Below are positions 1 through 10,100 of a stretch of 64,000 nucleotides of DNA, in pieces. This DNA is from Clostridiales bacterium (GTDB lineage Bacteria; Bacillota; Clostridia; Lachnospirales; Lachnospiraceae): the NCBI GenBank assembly GCA_020859985.1, contig JAJBVD010000042.1, positions 1-64,000 of the forward strand, in the 5' to 3' direction. Every line of letters starts with the position of its first letter. Positions within the stretch are counted from its first letter, which is position 1. The notes beneath the pieces are model-generated. The model saw nothing but the letters and a program-made list of their open reading frames with translations, made no database searches and was not told where the DNA came from. A program made the position numbers and the translations under genes.

Positions 1-145
1 TTATATCAACCACCTTTCTCGGAATTCCCTATATTTGTATTATACAGGAAGCTTTATTAAAAAATACGGCCGATTTCCGCGCTGTTCGTCCTGAAATCTG
101 CAGCTGCTCAGTATCTTCACAGTTACAGAGGATTTCTAAAAAATC

Positions 146-784
146 TTAGAACAGAATCACTTCCCCGTCCATCAGCGCGTAGCTGACCGCCTCTTCCTCC
201 GGGAACTGCGCCTTCCCCGCAGTCGCCTCCGTCACGGCGTCCCGCAGAGCCTCCGCCTGCTCTTTCGGCACCACAGTACGGATCAATACGGTGTCCGTAT
301 ACTCAGAATCCAGAACAGGCAGCCCGCGCTGTCCGAGCAGATACTGTATCTTCCCGATGCCGGTGTAATCCGTCTTTATCGCCAGACAAAAACCATCCTG
401 CCGTTCGGCGACTGTACTGCTTTTCAGCCCCTCCTGCACAGATCTGGAATACGCGCGCACCAGGCCGCCCGTCCCGAGAAGGATGCCTCCGAAATAACGC
501 GTGACGACTACGACTACATTATGAACATCCGCTCCCAGAAGTACCTCCAGCATCGGCCGGCCGGCCGTGCCCTGCGGCTCTCCGTCGTCGCTGCAGCGCT
601 GCAGCTCCTGACGCTCTCCCACCACATAGGCAAAGCAGTTGTGCCGGGCATCCCAGTATTTTTTCTTCATGGCCGCGATAAAGTCCAGGGCTTCTTCTTC
701 GCTCTTTACCGGCTGCACAGTCGCGATAAAGCGGGATTTCTTTTCCACGATTTCAGCCTCGCCGCCCTGATAAACGATCTTCAT
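146..784 (-). CDS. yigZ: YigZ/IMPACT family protein
   Basis: Protein from internal Met (MKIVYQGGEAEIVEKKSRFIATV...DDGEPQGTAGRPMLEVL...VVTRYFGGILLGTGGLVRAY) matches the IMPACT/YigZ family. The ORF-track extension to 1075 is unlikely to be translated. Confidence 0.86.
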   Translation of the reverse strand: MKIVYQGGEAEIVEKKSRFIATVQPVKSEEEALDFIAAMKKKYWDARHNCFAYVVGERQELQRCSDDGEPQGTAGRPMLEVLLGADVHNVVVVVTRYFGGILLGTGGLVRAYSRSVQEGLKSSTVAERQDGFCLAIKTDYTGIGKIQYLLGQRGLPVLDSEYTDTVLIRTVVPKEQAEALRDAVTEATAGKAQFPEEEAVSYALMDGEVILF

Positions 785-976
785 TCCGATATTACTCCTG
801 AAAATAATTTTCTGACTTGAATTCCTGTAACTGTTACTATTCACAGCTGCGAATTCTTTACAGTATACCACAGGCCGTTCGAGCTTTCCACTGGTAAAAA
901 TGTATAGAAAAGCTCCTTTTTGGAAACACTGCATTGAAAAATGACTGCACTGTGAACCAGAAAGGATCCGCCTTCT

Positions 977-3814
977 ATGAATGAAAACGAGACTGCAAAT
1001 GAGAGCGAACATGAGAATTCCCCAAAAACCAGAAGCGTATTGCCCGGTTTTTATAAAATCCGGGCTAAAATACAAAGTCTCCCCTGGAAAAAGCTAGGGA
1101 TTGGTCTTGGCGTAACGCTGGCCGCGCTGGTTCTTGTATTTATCCTCATCATCTGGCGGCTGATCGCGACCGCGCCGGATATCGACTCCATTGATGTCTC
1201 GCCATCCGGCTCCGCGACCTGGATCTGCGATGAGGAGGGCAATTATCTTCGACGGCTCTCCTGGTCCGACTCCAACCGTGATATCGTCTCACTTTCCGAT
1301 ATTCCTGAGCAACTGCAAAATGCAATTATTGCTATTGAAGACTCCCGCTTTTTCGAGCATGGTGGGATTGATCTGCGCGGCATCGTGCGTGCGTTCTGGC
1401 GTGGGATTACGAGCGGTTCTTTTTCCGAGGGGGCGAGTACGATCACACAGCAGCTGATCAAAAACAACGTCTTCACAGACTGGACCGAAGAAAATTCTTT
1501 CGCAGACCGCTTTACTCGCAAGGTGCAGGAGCAGTATCTTGCCGTGCAGCTTGAAAAGCAGCTTTCCAAAGAGGAAATACTGGAGGACTACCTGAATACG
1601 ATCAATTTCGGGGCCGGCTGCTACGGTGTCGAAGCTGCGGCGCAGCGCTATTTCGGCAAGGATGTGACCAATCTGACGCTCTCCGAGTGCGCGGTGCTCG
1701 CTGCCATCCCGCAAAATCCCACCGGCTACAATCCGATCGATTACCCGGATGCAAATCAGACACGGCAGCACCTGGTCCTGCGGTACATGGAGGAACAGGG
1801 CTTTATTTCCCATGAAGAGCGGATGGCGGCGCTTTCGGATGACGTTTATCTGCGCATCAGCACGCACAACGAAACCTGGGAGGCAGATTCTGTCTATACG
1901 TATTACGAAGACGCACTGATCGGACAGGTCATCGAACTTCTAATGTCCGAATTGAACTATTCGCAGGAACAGGCTACACAGGCCGTATACAGCGGCGGTC
2001 TGCGTATTTATTCCGCACAGGATGCCTCGCTGCAGGAAATCTGCGATGAAGAATTTCAGAATCCTGCTAACTTTCCGGATGGTACACAGTATGGGGTAGA
2101 TTATGCACTCAGTGTGCAGGAAGCGGACAGTTCTATCAATATATATGGATCTGAAGCTTTGCGCTCCTATGTGCGGGAAAATCTGAATGCTTCTTTCGAT
2201 CTGCTGTGCGAAACTCGGGATCAGGCACAGGCCTACGCGGACGCGTTTCGGGAGTATGTGATGAGTATATCAGATACAAACAAAGATTCCGAACACACCA
2301 TCCTTTCTGAGCGCCTCACCCTCACTCCCCAGCCGCAGGCTTCGCTCGTGCTGATTGAACAGGAAACCGGCTTCGTGCGCGCCATCGTGGGCGGGCGCGG
2401 GGAAAAAACAGCCAGCCTTACACTGAACCGCGCAACCGGCACGACCCGCCAGCCCGGCTCAACCTTCAAAATTCTGACTGCCTATGCCCCGGCGCTTGAT
2501 GACGCCGGACAGACGCTCGCCACACTCTATGAAAATGAACCCTTTGAATATGAGAATGGTACGGCAGTCAGCAACTGGGACATCAGCGACTATTCCGGCA
2601 CTGTCACCATCCGCGAGGCCATCACCCGCTCGATCAACGTGGTCGCAGTCCGCTGCATCACGGAAATCACACCGCGGCTCGGCTTTACTTATGCAGAAAA
2701 TCTAGGAATATCTACTCTTGTCGATGACTGGGAATCCAGCGACGGCTCCTCGGATGTCATCCAGCCGCTCGCGCTCGGCGGCATCACCAACGGCGTGACA
2801 AATCTCGAACTGTGTGCCGCCTACGCCACTATCGCAAACGGCGGATTATACGGTGAACCGCTATTTTTTACCAAAGTTCTGGACCGCAATGGGAATATCC
2901 TGCTTGACGCAAGCGGTCGATCCTGCTCTGCATCCACAGATACAGGTTCTGACGGTTCCGACGGCTCCGACAGTTCAGGACAGGAAGAAACCTTCGGCAG
3001 CTTCACCCGCGTCCTTAAGGCAAGCACTGCGTACCTTCTCACCAGCGCCATGGAGGACGTCGTCTCTTCCACTGAAGGCACCGCCTACGGCACGGTTTCC
3101 GCCGCCGGGCAGCCGGTCGCCGGGAAGACCGGCACGACTTCGGGCTACAAGGACATCTGGTTTGTCGGTTACACACCGTATTATACCTGCTGTGTCTGGG
3201 GCGGCTACGACAACAATCAGTCTCTGCCTTCAGATTCCATCGGACATTCTTACAGCCGTGTACTCTGGACCTCAGTCATGGAACGGGTGCATACCGGACT
3301 TTCCATCGGCGAATTTTCAAAGCCGGAAGATATTGTGGAAGCAGCTCTATGCAGCGAGTCGCATCTTTTAGCACAAGAGAGCTGCCCTTCCGTCTATATT
3401 GAATATTTTGCCAGGGGCACCGAACCGGAGGAAATCTGCTCCGAACATTTGCCAGAGAGCGAAACAGAAACCGAAACGGAATCAGAGACCGCAACAGAAA
3501 GCGAAACAGAGACTGAAGAAACCCTGATCTATCAGGATATTCTGGATCAGCTTTTGCCGGAGCCGGAGTCTGAAAGTGAAACGAAATCCGTATCCGAGTC
3601 AGAAAATACAGCCGAATCGGAGAATACTTCTGAATCGGAGAATGCTTCTGAATCAGAAACCATAAACACCTCAGAACCGGATACCGGAAACAGTGATAAA
3701 TCCGATTCCGATGGGAATTCTGATCCCCATTCAGGCACTGGCAGCACAGGTGAAACCAGCTCCCTCGACGATCTGTTGGGGCGCCTAACCGGAAACGGGT
3801 TCCGTCTCCCGTGA
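977..3814 (+). CDS. Class A penicillin-binding protein (transglycosylase/transpeptidase) with acidic Ser/Glu-rich C-terminal tail
   Basis: N-terminal TM; GT51 motifs (AIIAIEDSRFFEHGGID, GASTITQQLIKN, EEILEDYLNTINFG); transpeptidase motifs (RQPGSTFK, SIN, KTGTT); ESETETESE-type tail. Confidence 0.92.
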   Translation: MNENETANESEHENSPKTRSVLPGFYKIRAKIQSLPWKKLGIGLGVTLAALVLVFILIIWRLIATAPDIDSIDVSPSGSATWICDEEGNYLRRLSWSDSNRDIVSLSDIPEQLQNAIIAIEDSRFFEHGGIDLRGIVRAFWRGITSGSFSEGASTITQQLIKNNVFTDWTEENSFADRFTRKVQEQYLAVQLEKQLSKEEILEDYLNTINFGAGCYGVEAAAQRYFGKDVTNLTLSECAVLAAIPQNPTGYNPIDYPDANQTRQHLVLRYMEEQGFISHEERMAALSDDVYLRISTHNETWEADSVYTYYEDALIGQVIELLMSELNYSQEQATQAVYSGGLRIYSAQDASLQEICDEEFQNPANFPDGTQYGVDYALSVQEADSSINIYGSEALRSYVRENLNASFDLLCETRDQAQAYADAFREYVMSISDTNKDSEHTILSERLTLTPQPQASLVLIEQETGFVRAIVGGRGEKTASLTLNRATGTTRQPGSTFKILTAYAPALDDAGQTLATLYENEPFEYENGTAVSNWDISDYSGTVTIREAITRSINVVAVRCITEITPRLGFTYAENLGISTLVDDWESSDGSSDVIQPLALGGITNGVTNLELCAAYATIANGGLYGEPLFFTKVLDRNGNILLDASGRSCSASTDTGSDGSDGSDSSGQEETFGSFTRVLKASTAYLLTSAMEDVVSSTEGTAYGTVSAAGQPVAGKTGTTSGYKDIWFVGYTPYYTCCVWGGYDNNQSLPSDSIGHSYSRVLWTSVMERVHTGLSIGEFSKPEDIVEAALCSESHLLAQESCPSVYIEYFARGTEPEEICSEHLPESETETETESETATESETETEETLIYQDILDQLLPEPESESETKSVSESENTAESENTSESENASESETINTSEPDTGNSDKSDSDGNSDPHSGTGSTGETSSLDDLLGRLTGNGFRLP

Positions 3815-3911
3815 CGGCAGCTTCGTCCGGCTGCTGCACCTTCACTCACACTGCTGCCCTGTCTGCATTCGCCTCCGCCAGACGCTAACTTCATCAGGCA
3901 CATTTGCGTCG

Positions 3912-5840
3912 TCAGGCCGACGCGGTATCCAGAGCGATCACTTCCTCCGTCTGCACCTCATCCCCATACCAGTAGTCATCGTCACTACCGTCTCCATACC
4001 AGTAATCGTCGTCACTGTCATCGCCATACCAGTAATCGTCGTCGCTGTCGTCTCCATACCAGTAATCGTCATCACTGTCATCGCCATACCAGTAATCACC
4101 ATCGCTGTCATAGTCATACCCGTAATCTTCCGTCTCCGGCTCAATACCCAGCGCTTCATTCCAGGCGCTTTGCGCCTCTTCCGCCCAGGTCATGGCATTC
4201 ATATAGATTTCCATGATCAGATTATTCAGCGTATCCTCGTCCGCCTCAAAGATCATCGCCGCATCCGTCTCCGCAATCGTTCCCGGATCCGCCTGCACGG
4301 AAACCTCTCCGGTAAGACCGATGGATTCGTCCTCCGCCACGATTGACAGCTCTTCGATCGTCCAGCCAAACGAGCTGCCCTGTGCTACATCATGGAACAC
4401 GCTTTCCAGCTTCAGGCCAACATATTCTCCGGAATCCGGATCCGTTATGCCGGCTGTCATATCCATGTCGCCGGTCGCTGAATCGAAGCTGAGCCGGTAC
4501 ACCGTCTCGTCGTACTGAACCTCTCCGAATTCCGCCACTATCACATCAATCGTCGTCTCTGTCAGGGTATCAGCCTGTTCCGTCTGCTTACTGATCGTGA
4601 TCGTACCGGCATTCTCCTCTGCTCCATATTCTTTCGCCTCAATATACAAAGTGAACGCGTCATCCGGCTGTGCAGGATCATTCAAAATGAAACTGATAGA
4701 GAGAGTTCCGCCTGGTTCATCCGTCACTGCGCTGCTTTCTTCTGCCTCTTCCGCAGCCGCGTCGGCTCCTTCCGTCTCTTCCGGAGCGGCAATATCATCG
4801 CCTTCCGCCATCAGATCGTTTCCTGTCAGCTCCGAAGCTTCCTCCGCATCCACATCTTCACTCATATCATCAGTATCAGCGTAATCATCCTCATCATAGA
4901 TATCAATCTGATAAGTAACGCACTGAAGCAGATCATTCTGCACATAGAAAGTGATAATGCCTTCCTCTCCCATCAAGGCAGACATTTCCTCCAGAGATGC
5001 CTCGATCACTTCCTCCAGATCCATATCCTCTGTCGAATATGTAGAAGAGAGCCCTGTCATGTACAGATCCAGAATCCCCATCTCATCCAGAGTATCAAGG
5101 TAATCCTCTATAAAAGCTCCGTAAAGCTCCAGAGCCTCATCCGTATCAACCACCGCAACATAGTTCACTCCGTCTTCCGTATCGGTCTTTGTCATAGAAA
5201 AGCCCGATGCAAGAAAGTCATCCAGCTCCTGCTGCAGATTCTCCGAAAGCTCTGTCTCCAGAGAGCTGTCATCCGCGTCCGCTTCGGTTGCTTCCGGATA
5301 AAAGCTCATATCGAAATCCTCAATCCCCAGATCGCCAATTCCCAGAAACTCCTTAAGCGCAGAACTGTCATATTGCTCTAAAAAGCTGCCCGCACGAACG
5401 CCAAGCGCGCTGCTGCAAAACTGCGGCAGGGACAGCGCCAGCATCGCTTCGTCACCATAGAGAGAAACATCCAGAAGGCTCTCATCCTCAAGCCCGGCAC
5501 CAAGTGACAGCTGCCACTGCTTCGCATTCGGGTCCTGCGCAAATCCCAGATTCAGATATGCCCCCTCCGGCACCGTACCTTCCAGCAGGGCACCGCTCTC
5601 TTCTGTCAGGCCTGCCTGCACCTGTACCTGCATCCCATTCGCCGCAAAAGCCTCCTGCAGCGCTTTCAAGCCAAGGTATTCATCCAGTGCTGACTCCGTC
5701 TCTGCGGAAAACTGTGCTTCCAGAATCTGATTCAGTTCCTCCGTCACATCCTCCTCAGCAAACACCGGTATCTGCGTTGCCAGCATCGCAGCGGCCATTG
5801 CGACCGCCATACTTCCCATACATTTCTTTTTCCTGCTCAT
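3912..5840 (-). CDS. Secreted acidic protein with signal peptide and C-terminal YWYGDDSDDD repeats
   Basis: Signal peptide MSRKKKCMGSMAVAMAAAMLATQIPVFAEE; Asp/Glu-rich body; five tandem decapeptides near the C-terminus. Confidence 0.8.
   Translation of the reverse strand: MSRKKKCMGSMAVAMAAAMLATQIPVFAEEDVTEELNQILEAQFSAETESALDEYLGLKALQEAFAANGMQVQVQAGLTEESGALLEGTVPEGAYLNLGFAQDPNAKQWQLSLGAGLEDESLLDVSLYGDEAMLALSLPQFCSSALGVRAGSFLEQYDSSALKEFLGIGDLGIEDFDMSFYPEATEADADDSSLETELSENLQQELDDFLASGFSMTKTDTEDGVNYVAVVDTDEALELYGAFIEDYLDTLDEMGILDLYMTGLSSTYSTEDMDLEEVIEASLEEMSALMGEEGIITFYVQNDLLQCVTYQIDIYDEDDYADTDDMSEDVDAEEASELTGNDLMAEGDDIAAPEETEGADAAAEEAEESSAVTDEPGGTLSISFILNDPAQPDDAFTLYIEAKEYGAEENAGTITISKQTEQADTLTETTIDVIVAEFGEVQYDETVYRLSFDSATGDMDMTAGITDPDSGEYVGLKLESVFHDVAQGSSFGWTIEELSIVAEDESIGLTGEVSVQADPGTIAETDAAMIFEADEDTLNNLIMEIYMNAMTWAEEAQSAWNEALGIEPETEDYGYDYDSDGDYWYGDDSDDDYWYGDDSDDDYWYGDDSDDDYWYGDGSDDDYWYGDEVQTEEVIALDTASA
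3961..4110 (-). repeat. Five tandem 30-bp units encoding (D/G)DSDDDYWYG-type repeats
   Basis: 'ccatacc' recurs at 3964, 3994, 4024, 4054 and 4084, an exact 30-bp period. Confidence 0.9.
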
Positions 5841-6111
5841 AAAGCCCTCCTGATTTTTCTGTAAAACTCAACTTTAATGTCCATCTCGTATTCTACCCAC
5901 GAACAACACATTGTTTCGCTCTTCCCGGCCACTTCTTCATGTGTCCCAAAAAACTATAGCATATCTGTGTATTATGCGCAAACAATTCTTTCTTAAGATA
6001 TGCTTAGTTTACCGCTTTTTACAAAAATCTTACGTAACGAGTGGTTTTTGATACATTGGCAAAGTGTGGCGATCGCGTTTTCAGATACCGGCAGAGAACA
6101 GTTTTCCCTTC

Positions 6112-6140
6112 TTGACAAATCGCAGCGAAACCTGTATAGT
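6112..6140 (+). promoter_or_regulatory. Sigma-A promoter of the SRP RNA
   Basis: TTGACA (6112-6117), 17-bp spacer, TATAGT (6135-6140), just upstream of the SRP RNA 5' end. Confidence 0.8.
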
Positions 6141-6146
6141 GAGGGA

Positions 6147-6413
6147 GTCCGTGCAGCCGGGGAGATAGCGGTGCCCTGTACCTGCAATCCGCTACAGCAG
6201 GGGTGATGCCGAGCCGAGGGCGTTCTGTTGCAGAGCTGCCCCTGATAAGTGATGTTGACGTCTGGGTCCTGCGCGGCAGGAATCCGTGAACCGTGTCAGG
6301 TCGGGAACGGAGCAGCACTAAGCGGAGCCTCCTGGGTGCCGCAGGGCAGCCTGGGCTGAGTTAACTGTCAGGGTAACGTCTGTGGCAGGCGTTCGAAGCG
6401 AGGCGCACGGATC
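6147..6413 (+). ncRNA. ffs: Large bacterial SRP RNA (scRNA)
   Basis: Terminal complementarity TCCGTGC...GCACGGA; hallmark GTGTCAGGTCGGGAACGGAGCAGCACTAAG; GGTGCCCTGTACC...CAGGGGTGATGCCG Alu-domain-like segment; about 267 nt. Confidence 0.9.
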
Positions 6414-6550
6414 TTAATGTCCGGATTTTTAAAAAATCTTTGTATGAAGCTTTGTGTGAACTTTTGTATGAAGCTTTGAACAATTCTTGATCACTCTTTT
6501 TCCGAGAAGCCTCATTCATAATTTAAAGGGATCTCAGGAGGCGCTTAATT

Positions 6551-7036
6551 ATGACCACCGATGAAAAATACATGAAAGAGGCGCTCCGTCAGGCCAAAAA
6601 AGCCTACGCACTCCGTGAAGTGCCGATCGGCTGCGTCATTGTCTATGAAGATCAGATCATCGCCCGCGGCTACAATCGCCGCAACACCGATAAAAACACA
6701 ACTTCACACGCCGAGATCAACGCGATCCGCCGCGCGAGCAAAAAGCTGGGCGACTGGCGGCTGGAAGGCTGCACCATTTACATTACACTCGAGCCCTGCC
6801 AGATGTGTGCCGGAGCGATTGTGCAGTCACGCATCACACGCGCTGTCATTGGCGCTATGAATCCCAAAGCCGGCTGCGCCGGTTCCGTCCTGAATATTCT
6901 CGAAATGAAGGAATTCAACCATCAGGTAACTGTCGAGCGGGGCATCCTCGAGGATGAATGCAGCACGATGCTCTCCGGATTTTTCCGCGAACTGCGGGAA
7001 TCCCACCGCCGCGACAAGTCAACTACAACTTGCTAG
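6551..7036 (+). CDS. tadA: tRNA-specific adenosine deaminase TadA
   Basis: HAEINA and PCQMCAGA zinc/catalytic motifs; directly downstream of the SRP RNA, a common Firmicutes arrangement. Confidence 0.92.
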   Translation: MTTDEKYMKEALRQAKKAYALREVPIGCVIVYEDQIIARGYNRRNTDKNTTSHAEINAIRRASKKLGDWRLEGCTIYITLEPCQMCAGAIVQSRITRAVIGAMNPKAGCAGSVLNILEMKEFNHQVTVERGILEDECSTMLSGFFRELRESHRRDKSTTTC

Positions 7037-7125
7037 AATGGTATTTTCTGCACAGCCACAATTTCCTTTCATAATCTGAAAAACCATTGAAGGCACAATC
7101 ACAGCTAATTCAATCATTACAGCAG

Positions 7126-7170
7126 CAAGCCGCCCGGCCATCATCTCGATGACCGGGCGGCTTGTTATTT
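7126..7170. terminator. Hairpin terminator between convergent tadA and the giant adhesin
   Basis: CAAGCCGCCCGG...CCGGGCGGCTTG stem followed by TTATTT on the plus strand. Confidence 0.7.
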
Positions 7171-7192
7171 CGGAGCAGTTTTTATGCAGTTT

Positions 7193-10100
7193 TTATCTTG
7201 CGCTCCTTCTCTTCCTCTCCAGAACACCGGCCAGGAGGATAATCAGTGCTGCCAGCATTGCCAGCATGTAAGGCAGAATCGGAGTCTCATCGCCGGTCTG
7301 TACCGCTTTGGATTCCGTCTCGGTCTCGGTTTCTTCTTCCGATATTTCTTCGGACTCTTCTTCCGACACTTCTTCAATCTCCTGATTTGTGATCGTCACG
7401 GCCGCGGTGCTGTTTGTCTCATCCATCGTCACTTCCGTGGTATCCTGGCTCACCGTGTACGCAAAGCTTTCCGCATTTGCTACCGGATTGCCGTCCGCGT
7501 CGATCTCGGTCACATACAGCGTTACCGACGAGCCGGTCGCGATCGATACGGTCACATCCACGCTCACCTCAGAGCCTCCCGCCAGATTCAGGGTTACAAT
7601 ATTCTGATCTACATTCGACGCCAGCGTCGTGTAGGAAGCATCCGTGAAGATACCCGCATAGAATACCGCGTCACTCGTCAGAGCAGCTCCATCCGCACCA
7701 AGCAGCTTCTTCGTGATAGTCAGGACACCCTTCTTGTAGAAGCCGTCCGGAATCGTGTAAAACTCATTCGCAAATGACACAGTCGTCAGGGTCCCATCTG
7801 CCACCGTTACCTTTGTCACCGTCGCAGTATTATCAAAGACTGCCTGATAGGTAGTGCCGTCCGCCAGCGCTCCCACGCCGCTCGCCAGTGCCTTTCCGGT
7901 AGAATCGCACTCTGCGATATAGTAGGTCCTTCCGATCTCCAGCTCTGTGAATGTCACGGTCGAAGCCGAAGCGTTTTTGAACTCAATCGCCTTGCTCGCG
8001 TACAGCTTCGTGCAGGCCTCATCCGCATACAGTCCTACGTAGAACGTCACATCTGTCGCAATCAAATCATCGCCATTGCTCAGCTGCAGATTCTTTGTCA
8101 CCGAAATCTCTGCCGTCTCGCTCTTTGTCATCGAGTCTTCTACGAGAAGCACGCCCTCTTCACTGATCGTAGTCGTCGTCTTGCTCGTATCGATCGTGCC
8201 ATCCTCTTTCAGTGTGAACGTCGTATCCGTCGTGATATCATAACCAGTCGGAGCCACCGTCTCACGCAGTGTATAGGTCTTACCCGGTATCAGCTCTGTC
8301 ACTTCATGAGACTCTGTCGCAGAATCCCATTCATCGATGATGTTTCCATCCTCGTCAAGCACCTGAATATGCGCTCCCGGAAGTTCTTCTTCCGTCGTCA
8401 CATCCACCTTGCTGATCTTTACGGATGTCACATCATTGGTAAATGTCATCGCGGTGTCAGTATAGGCTGTCTCTGTACCCGTGCCGCTCTTCACAGTCGT
8501 TGTAAGTGCCAGCGTGCCGTCGCCGTTGTCTGTCACAGCTACTGTCACCGTGTAAACCGTTTCATCAAACAGGTAACCTGTGCCGGTCTGCGTTTTTTCA
8601 CTTACCGTATAGGTGAAGGTCTTGCCAATGTCTTCCTGCGTGTAGTCCAGCGCCGCAAAGGTAATCGCGCCGGTGGCTGCACTGTTCGTTACCGTCTGCA
8701 GCACTGTGCCGGTTCCGCTCGTCACATCGGTCAGCTCGAATTCAAAGGTTCCCAACGTGCTGTCCGTGCGTGCCATGGACTTCGCCGCCTTCAGCGTCAG
8801 GCTGCCAGTTGCCGCATAGGTGTTCACAAACGCCGCCGTTGAGGTTCCTCCGGTCTGTGGAGTCACTGTAGTGTCTACGCCCTCGATCGTACCGGCCGCT
8901 CCGGTCGATGTCACGGTATAGCCGACTCCGCTGTAGTCTTCCTCTGCCACCGTGTACTTCACACCGTTCGGCAGGTTCTTGATCACAAGGCTCTGTCCAT
9001 GGGAGAGCGCGATATCCTTTGTCTCACCATTCACCGTCATCGTCGTCGCCACGCCGGTCACCGTACCCGTCGCTGCGTCTGTAGTCTTCGTGAATGTCAC
9101 AGTCGCCGCCGTACCGGTCGTGTCGTCCGCACTGGTGTAAAGAACCGCGTCATACGTATCCTCAAAGGTCGTATCATTCAGCATTGCGCTGTCATCCAGC
9201 GTGATGGTAAACTTAAATGCCTTTGTTTCATCCGCGCCGGTTCCCTTCACGGTCTTCGTGATGGCCAGGTCAGCGTAAGTGTTTTTGGTATTCTCAAATC
9301 TGATCTCAGCCATATCATCCACCGGAACTGTTACCGTCACCGTTCCCTGAGGATAGATGGTATAGCCTGCTGCGCTGCCGGCATCTTCAGCCGCTCTAAA
9401 ATAGTATCCCGAAAGAATATTCTCAATCACAATTCTTTCGCCGCCTTTGAGGGTCACCGTTTCCTTTCCGTTCGCGTCAAATGTCACTTTGAATGTGTTA
9501 AGCACATTTCCTTCACTGTCATATCTTGTCGCGTCATAGGTTCCGCTCACCGGCTGATTGCTGGCATTCTCCAAAAGCAGGTTAATAGTAAATTCCTGAG
9601 TCTCATCCGTTCCATTGCCAGCCAGTATTTTGGTAATCTCTACGTTTCCGACATTCCGCGTATTGGTAAAGTTTTCCGTCAGATCACAGTCCGCATAAAT
9701 CGTCCCTGAACCGTCCTGATCTGTGTCTACGGTTTCTTTTGCGGATGTTGTCACATTGGTAACCACTTCCGTTCCCTGAATGGTGGTCACATAGCCATAA
9801 ATGCTGTAATCCGTTTCTTTCACGGTATAGGTTACTCCAAGCGGCAGATCCCTGATCGTCAAACTCTCTCCGTCTTTCAGCGTAATTGTATCAGATACGC
9901 CATTCGTAAATGTCACAGATTCTACTGTCCCTGTTGACATGTCTGTGCTGTAGCGAATCGCCTCATAGGTATCGCTGTTGGTGGTATCCGATAAAGAAAC
10001 CGTAAAGTGGAATTCGTCTATCAAAGTAGCAGCATTGCCCGCTACCGTCTTTGTGATAGTCAGGTTTCTATACGTATCCCTTGTGTTTGTGAAAATCTCT

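Noticed and set aside
6000-6318. Small ORFs overlapping the SRP RNA region
   Set aside because: The region is explained by a promoter and the SRP RNA; the ORFs have no domain or RBS support.
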